Shown here piece after piece: positions 13,589-16,536 of a stretch of DNA of 16,536 nt. Position 1 is the first letter of the stretch. Each line of letters starts with the position of its first letter. Source of the DNA: Treponema sp. Its GTDB lineage: Bacteria > Spirochaetota > Spirochaetia > Treponematales > Treponemataceae. The notes below the pieces were generated by a model. That model was not told the origin of the DNA and made no database searches. It saw nothing but the letters and a program-made list of their open reading frames with translations. The position numbers and the translations under genes are program-made. The stretch lies in NCBI GenBank assembly GCA_016290335.1, contig JAEETM010000075.1:1-16536 (forward strand), written 5' to 3'.

Positions 13589-15163
13589 CTACTCCACAAA
13601 CATTGTTTTTATTTCACAGTTATAAACTATCATATCTATTAAATTGATTATTTTTGTAACACTCGCCTGCTGACGATTTACCTTTGCCGAAAGATATTCA
13701 CTTTCCGTAATAACTCCCTGCTGGTACCACTTAAGCATATCGTTTTCCAGGCTTTCATAAAGAGCAAGATTTTCGTTATTTTTGGTTCGTTCCCACTGGA
13801 TATCTGCAAGCTGAAGGTCTTTTTCCTGGGCTTTTGTTCCCAAATCTCTTCTTGCTGAGCTGATATCAAGTTTTTCCTGCTGTACACTCAAGTCTTCCTT
13901 TTGTTTTTCGAGTTTATTTTTCTTAAAGGTATTCGGCGTAACTCCTATGGAAAAAGTGAGTGATGGGGATGGATTATCCATTATAGGAATGTTTGTTTCT
14001 GCAGATAAAGTTATGCCCCCGTAAGTTGCATCAATTCCAACATCCACAGTATCGTGCTTATTTCCAGCTGTATCTTTTGCACGGTCACTCTTAAAGGTAT
14101 AACCACCAGAAGCAGACAGGGAAAAGTTTTTATTGCTTTCACGAGTCATTGTATTGATTTTGTTTTTCCATTCTGCAGCTTCGGTAGAAGAATAGTTTTT
14201 CGGGTCGTAATCGTGAATATTTAGTGCTTCTACCTCAACAATATCAGAAGGGACAAGCTTCATAAAATCGCTTTCACCATCTATTGTTAGTCTGTAGCCG
14301 CATTTTATATAAAAGATTCTATAATCGTTTACGAGTGTTCGCTTTTTTACTTCAATTTCGTGTTCATCGGAAAGCACATTCATTTCTGCCCGACGATAGG
14401 TTGAAGAAGTTTTTGTGTAGCCCTGGGCCTTTATTTTTTCAAAATCGATTTTATCATCATAATAAGTCTTTTCTTTTGCAATTATTGATGAGATTGAACT
14501 TAGAAGCTTTTTGTAGTCGGTATAAAAGGAGTTTTCCTTATCCAGAACTTTTGTTTTTAAGTTTCTTTCTGCTTCAATTATACTTCGTTCTGCCTTAAGC
14601 AGATTTATTTCTTTTTTTAACCCGGACGAAGAAATGATATCTGCAGAAAGCTTTAAAGAAATATTTGAAACTACATCATCAGAAGAGCTTTTAGTCGCAG
14701 CTGAAGAATTTTCACTTTCATTAGAAGAGCCTTTATTTTCATCAGAGACTGTTTCTGTTTTCTGGGTTCCAGCAGCGACTTTACCACTTACAGAGGCTTT
14801 TAGGTTCAAACGTCCCGGTAAGCTTGCTTCAACCTTTGGATTTACAGAAAATGCAGTAGCGCCGTTACCATCATTATTAAACTTAAAGGTCATGTCGCCG
14901 GTTGAAAGAGAAATGTCAAAGCCTGAATCAAGCCTGGTTATGGCCCCGGAAAGCTCTTCCTGCTGGAGACTGATTGCAAGCTTTTTTAAATCTGAGTCGC
15001 GTTCAAGATAGCCGGCAAGAAGCTGGGCTGTTGGAATTATTTCGGAGGTGCTCTTTATTTCTGAGAAAGAATTTTGTGGCTGGTCCTCTGCAAAAATCAG
15101 AAAAGAAGCAAAGAGAAATATAGCAGCTATGGCCAAAACATTTTTCTTAACAACAATCTTCAT
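13589..15163 (-). CDS. TolC-family outer-membrane efflux protein
   Basis: A 524-residue exported protein, first in the efflux operon. A signal peptide covers residues 1-25 (cut near LIFA/EDQ). The body is a mixture of long heptad-rich helices (such as KKEINLLKAERSIIEAERNL, 183-202, and KLEKQKEDLSVQQEKLDISS further on) and amphipathic strands rich in S, T and G, the pattern of TolC-type channels with two structural repeats. Sequence similarity to classical TolC is low, as is usual in spirochaetes, so the call rests partly on operon context. Residues 134-163 are a low-complexity insert rich in S, E, N and D. It likely forms a trimeric outer-membrane channel joined by the adaptor. AGAAGG (complement of 15169-15174) lies 5 bases before the ATG. 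Confidence 0.82.
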   Translation of the reverse strand: MKIVVKKNVLAIAAIFLFASFLIFAEDQPQNSFSEIKSTSEIIPTAQLLAGYLERDSDLKKLAISLQQEELSGAITRLDSGFDISLSTGDMTFKFNNDGNGATAFSVNPKVEASLPGRLNLKASVSGKVAAGTQKTETVSDENKGSSNESENSSAATKSSSDDVVSNISLKLSADIISSSGLKKEINLLKAERSIIEAERNLKTKVLDKENSFYTDYKKLLSSISSIIAKEKTYYDDKIDFEKIKAQGYTKTSSTYRRAEMNVLSDEHEIEVKKRTLVNDYRIFYIKCGYRLTIDGESDFMKLVPSDIVEVEALNIHDYDPKNYSSTEAAEWKNKINTMTRESNKNFSLSASGGYTFKSDRAKDTAGNKHDTVDVGIDATYGGITLSAETNIPIMDNPSPSLTFSIGVTPNTFKKNKLEKQKEDLSVQQEKLDISSARRDLGTKAQEKDLQLADIQWERTKNNENLALYESLENDMLKWYQQGVITESEYLSAKVNRQQASVTKIINLIDMIVYNCEIKTMFVE

Positions 15164-15232
15164 AAAAACCTTCTGAGTTTATTTTATTCTAGAAAAATCA
15201 AAAATGTAAGTAATTTTTATGAAACTTTTGTT

Positions 15233-15238
15233 ATTATA
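15233..15238 (-). promoter_or_regulatory. Possible -10 box for the efflux operon
   Basis: A perfect TATAAT (complement of 15233-15238) lies in the 128-base spacer between the TraB-family gene and the efflux operon, about 70 bases before the channel gene's ATG. The expected -35 position reads GCAGAA, a poor match, so an activator or chance are both possible. A 6-bp inverted repeat (ATAAGA at 15236-15241, TCTTAT at 15246-15251) overlaps it and could be an operator. I see no intrinsic terminator for the TraB-family gene in the spacer. Confidence 0.35.
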
Positions 15239-15291
15239 AGAAAAGTCTTATTTTATTCTGCGAGGCATATTATTCAGAAAGCCATGTAGCA

Positions 15292-16488
15292 CTATTCGGC
15301 AGGGGTCTGAAAGTTTTCTACAAGCGAGCCAATAATGTTGCCGCCGCTTATAAAGGTTGCAACAGAGCTTCCAAAAGAGGATAGAATAAACACAAGAAGA
15401 ACGCGCAGGATTCTGTTTTTGTAAAAGCCCTTGAAGCTAACATCATCCTGGAGAGTTTCCATATCCTTTACTTTTGGTTTGCAGACAAGAGCCTGTATGA
15501 TTGCCGTTACAAAGCCGCAGCCGATGAATGGACAGAGAGATGTAATTGGGGCACTGATAAAGGCAGCAAGGATTGTAACCGGGTGTCCTGCCGCAAGCAA
15601 TGTAAGGATTGCAGCACAGCTGCCATTCCACAAAATCCAGGATTTAATCATTTTTGTACCAAGCTGTGTACCGCCGTAGATAAAGCCGGCAACAATCAAA
15701 CCTACAATGGCAATTGGAATAATCCAGCCTGCAACCTTACCGAAGGCACCTTTCTGTGGAACCTGACTTATTTCCGTCAAATCACCCTTTTCGCTACCGG
15801 CTGCCAGTTTTTCCAGGTTTTCTACAACACCATCAAGATGCCCTGCTCCTAAAACTGCAACAACGTTGTTTCCACCAGATTCCCAGATTTTTTTTGCAAG
15901 ATAAAGGTTTCTTTCATCAATCAGAACTTCTTTTACTACAGGCATAAAGTCTGCAAGCTCGTTCATCATAGAATCCATTTCGTTTTTCTGCTTTATATCT
16001 TCAATTTCTTCTGCAGAAACTTCTTCTTTGCTGAAGGCGGTAGAGAGCAAGGTTGCAAGCAGCTTGCTTTTTCCCCAGAAATTGTTTTTTGCCCAGGCAC
16101 GCTTAAGTGTTACCTGAATCGGACGGTCTGCCATTACGGTTGGAATACCAAGCTCTTCTGCTACTTTCATTCCGGCAAGCATTTCATCGCCAGGCTTTAC
16201 ACCAACGTTCATGCCCATTCTGCGCTGGAAGGAGGCAAGTACAAGGTTTGCAAGAAGAAGAAAGCCTTCGCCTCGCTTCAAAACCTGTATAATATCCAGC
16301 TGACTATATTTATCTTTATTTGTGATTGATTCGGCACGCTTGTCGTCAAGTTCGATTGCAACACAATCCGGCTTAAGTTCGCGAATTGTATTTTCAACTT
16401 CTGTTATACTTTCTGCAGAAACGTGTGCTGTTCCAATTAAGGTTATTTTTCTACCATTAAGCTCTAAAACCTTTTGTGTCTGGCTCAT
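15292..16488 (-). CDS. TraB family membrane protein
   Basis: A 398-residue protein of the TraB/PrgY family (PF01963), named after the enterococcal pheromone shutdown protein and related to eukaryotic TIKI-type proteins. The conserved N-terminal domain holds GTAHVS (19-24, with H22), the VAIELD motif (E46), the DERN motif (191-194) and GAGH (H217), which form the presumed metal or active site. The C-terminal part has several membrane segments (about 250-272, 280-340 with two or more, and 365-390), placing the N-terminal domain on one side of the inner membrane. It has been proposed to be a metalloprotease-like fold, but its function in bacteria without pheromone plasmids is not established. 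The ATG overlaps the stop of the upstream gene (ATGA), so translation is probably coupled. Confidence 0.92.
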   Translation of the reverse strand: MSQTQKVLELNGRKITLIGTAHVSAESITEVENTIRELKPDCVAIELDDKRAESITNKDKYSQLDIIQVLKRGEGFLLLANLVLASFQRRMGMNVGVKPGDEMLAGMKVAEELGIPTVMADRPIQVTLKRAWAKNNFWGKSKLLATLLSTAFSKEEVSAEEIEDIKQKNEMDSMMNELADFMPVVKEVLIDERNLYLAKKIWESGGNNVVAVLGAGHLDGVVENLEKLAAGSEKGDLTEISQVPQKGAFGKVAGWIIPIAIVGLIVAGFIYGGTQLGTKMIKSWILWNGSCAAILTLLAAGHPVTILAAFISAPITSLCPFIGCGFVTAIIQALVCKPKVKDMETLQDDVSFKGFYKNRILRVLLVFILSSFGSSVATFISGGNIIGSLVENFQTPAE

Positions 16489-16536
16489 TCTTCAAGACCC
16501 CACTGTGCAAAGCGATATTCAAAAAACATTGGTGCC
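16485..16536 (-). CDS. C-terminal end of an unidentified protein (5' part outside window)
   Basis: The last 16 codons of a gene entering from the right edge, reading APMFFEYRFAQWGLEE and then TGA. The stop overlaps the TraB-family start codon by four bases (ATGA), the commonest sign of an operon pair, and this supports that the frame is real. It is too short for the protein to be identified. Confidence 0.6.
   Translation of the reverse strand, partial: APMFFEYRFAQWGLEE

Overview
The window most resembles a chromosome segment of a host-associated spirochaete of the genus Treponema, probably a gut or rumen carbohydrate-fermenting one. The reasons are a cellobiose phosphorylase gene at the left edge, a spirochaete-style lipobox (SINAC) in a lipoprotein, A/T-rich spacers with compact gene packing, and a mix of conserved genes (a second ClpP, TraB family protein, RlpA, DbpA-type RNA-binding protein) that I associate with treponemes. 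The genus is inferred from recalled gene content and is not proven by the sequence. No spacer exceeds 300 bases, and I saw no rRNA, tRNA, CRISPR array, prophage or insertion sequence.

Layout. 1-897 (+): the 3' part of a GH94 cellobiose phosphorylase gene. 904-926: a perfect GC-rich hairpin that terminates the opposing transcript. 936-3222 (-): an Na+/phosphate symporter with a PhoU-like tail, followed by a short AlbA_2 (Schlafen/DivIVA-like ATP-binding) protein that looks C-terminally truncated. 3377-4876 (+): an uncharacterised lipoprotein and a YfcE-type metallophosphoesterase. 4883-7869 (-): a four-gene operon of clpP, a UPF0158-GNAT fusion, a stand-alone DbpA-type RNA-binding protein, and a metallo-beta-lactamase-fold hydrolase that starts at TTG. 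8039-8869 (+): RlpA, a septal lytic transglycosylase with a SPOR domain, transcribed divergently from clpP. 8945-10624 (+): a 559-residue protein of unknown function. 10627-15163 (-): a complete four-gene MacAB-TolC-type tripartite efflux operon. 15292-16488 (-): a TraB family membrane protein, overlapping by four bases the last codons of another gene that enters from the right edge.

How the genes work together. The clearest functional unit is the efflux operon, ordered outer-membrane channel, periplasmic adaptor, ATPase, permease. The clpP operon joins protein turnover to an acetyltransferase fusion, an RNA-binding protein and a hydrolase by tight or overlapping junctions; a shared role is inference only. 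Several genes (phosphate symporter, lipoprotein, phosphoesterase, rlpA) have no Shine-Dalgarno sequence but do have a -10-like box placed so that transcription would begin at or a few bases before the start codon. This pattern suggests leaderless mRNAs. Two convergent gene pairs (4876/4883 and 10624/10627) have stop codons only 6 and 2 bases apart, with no terminator visible between them.
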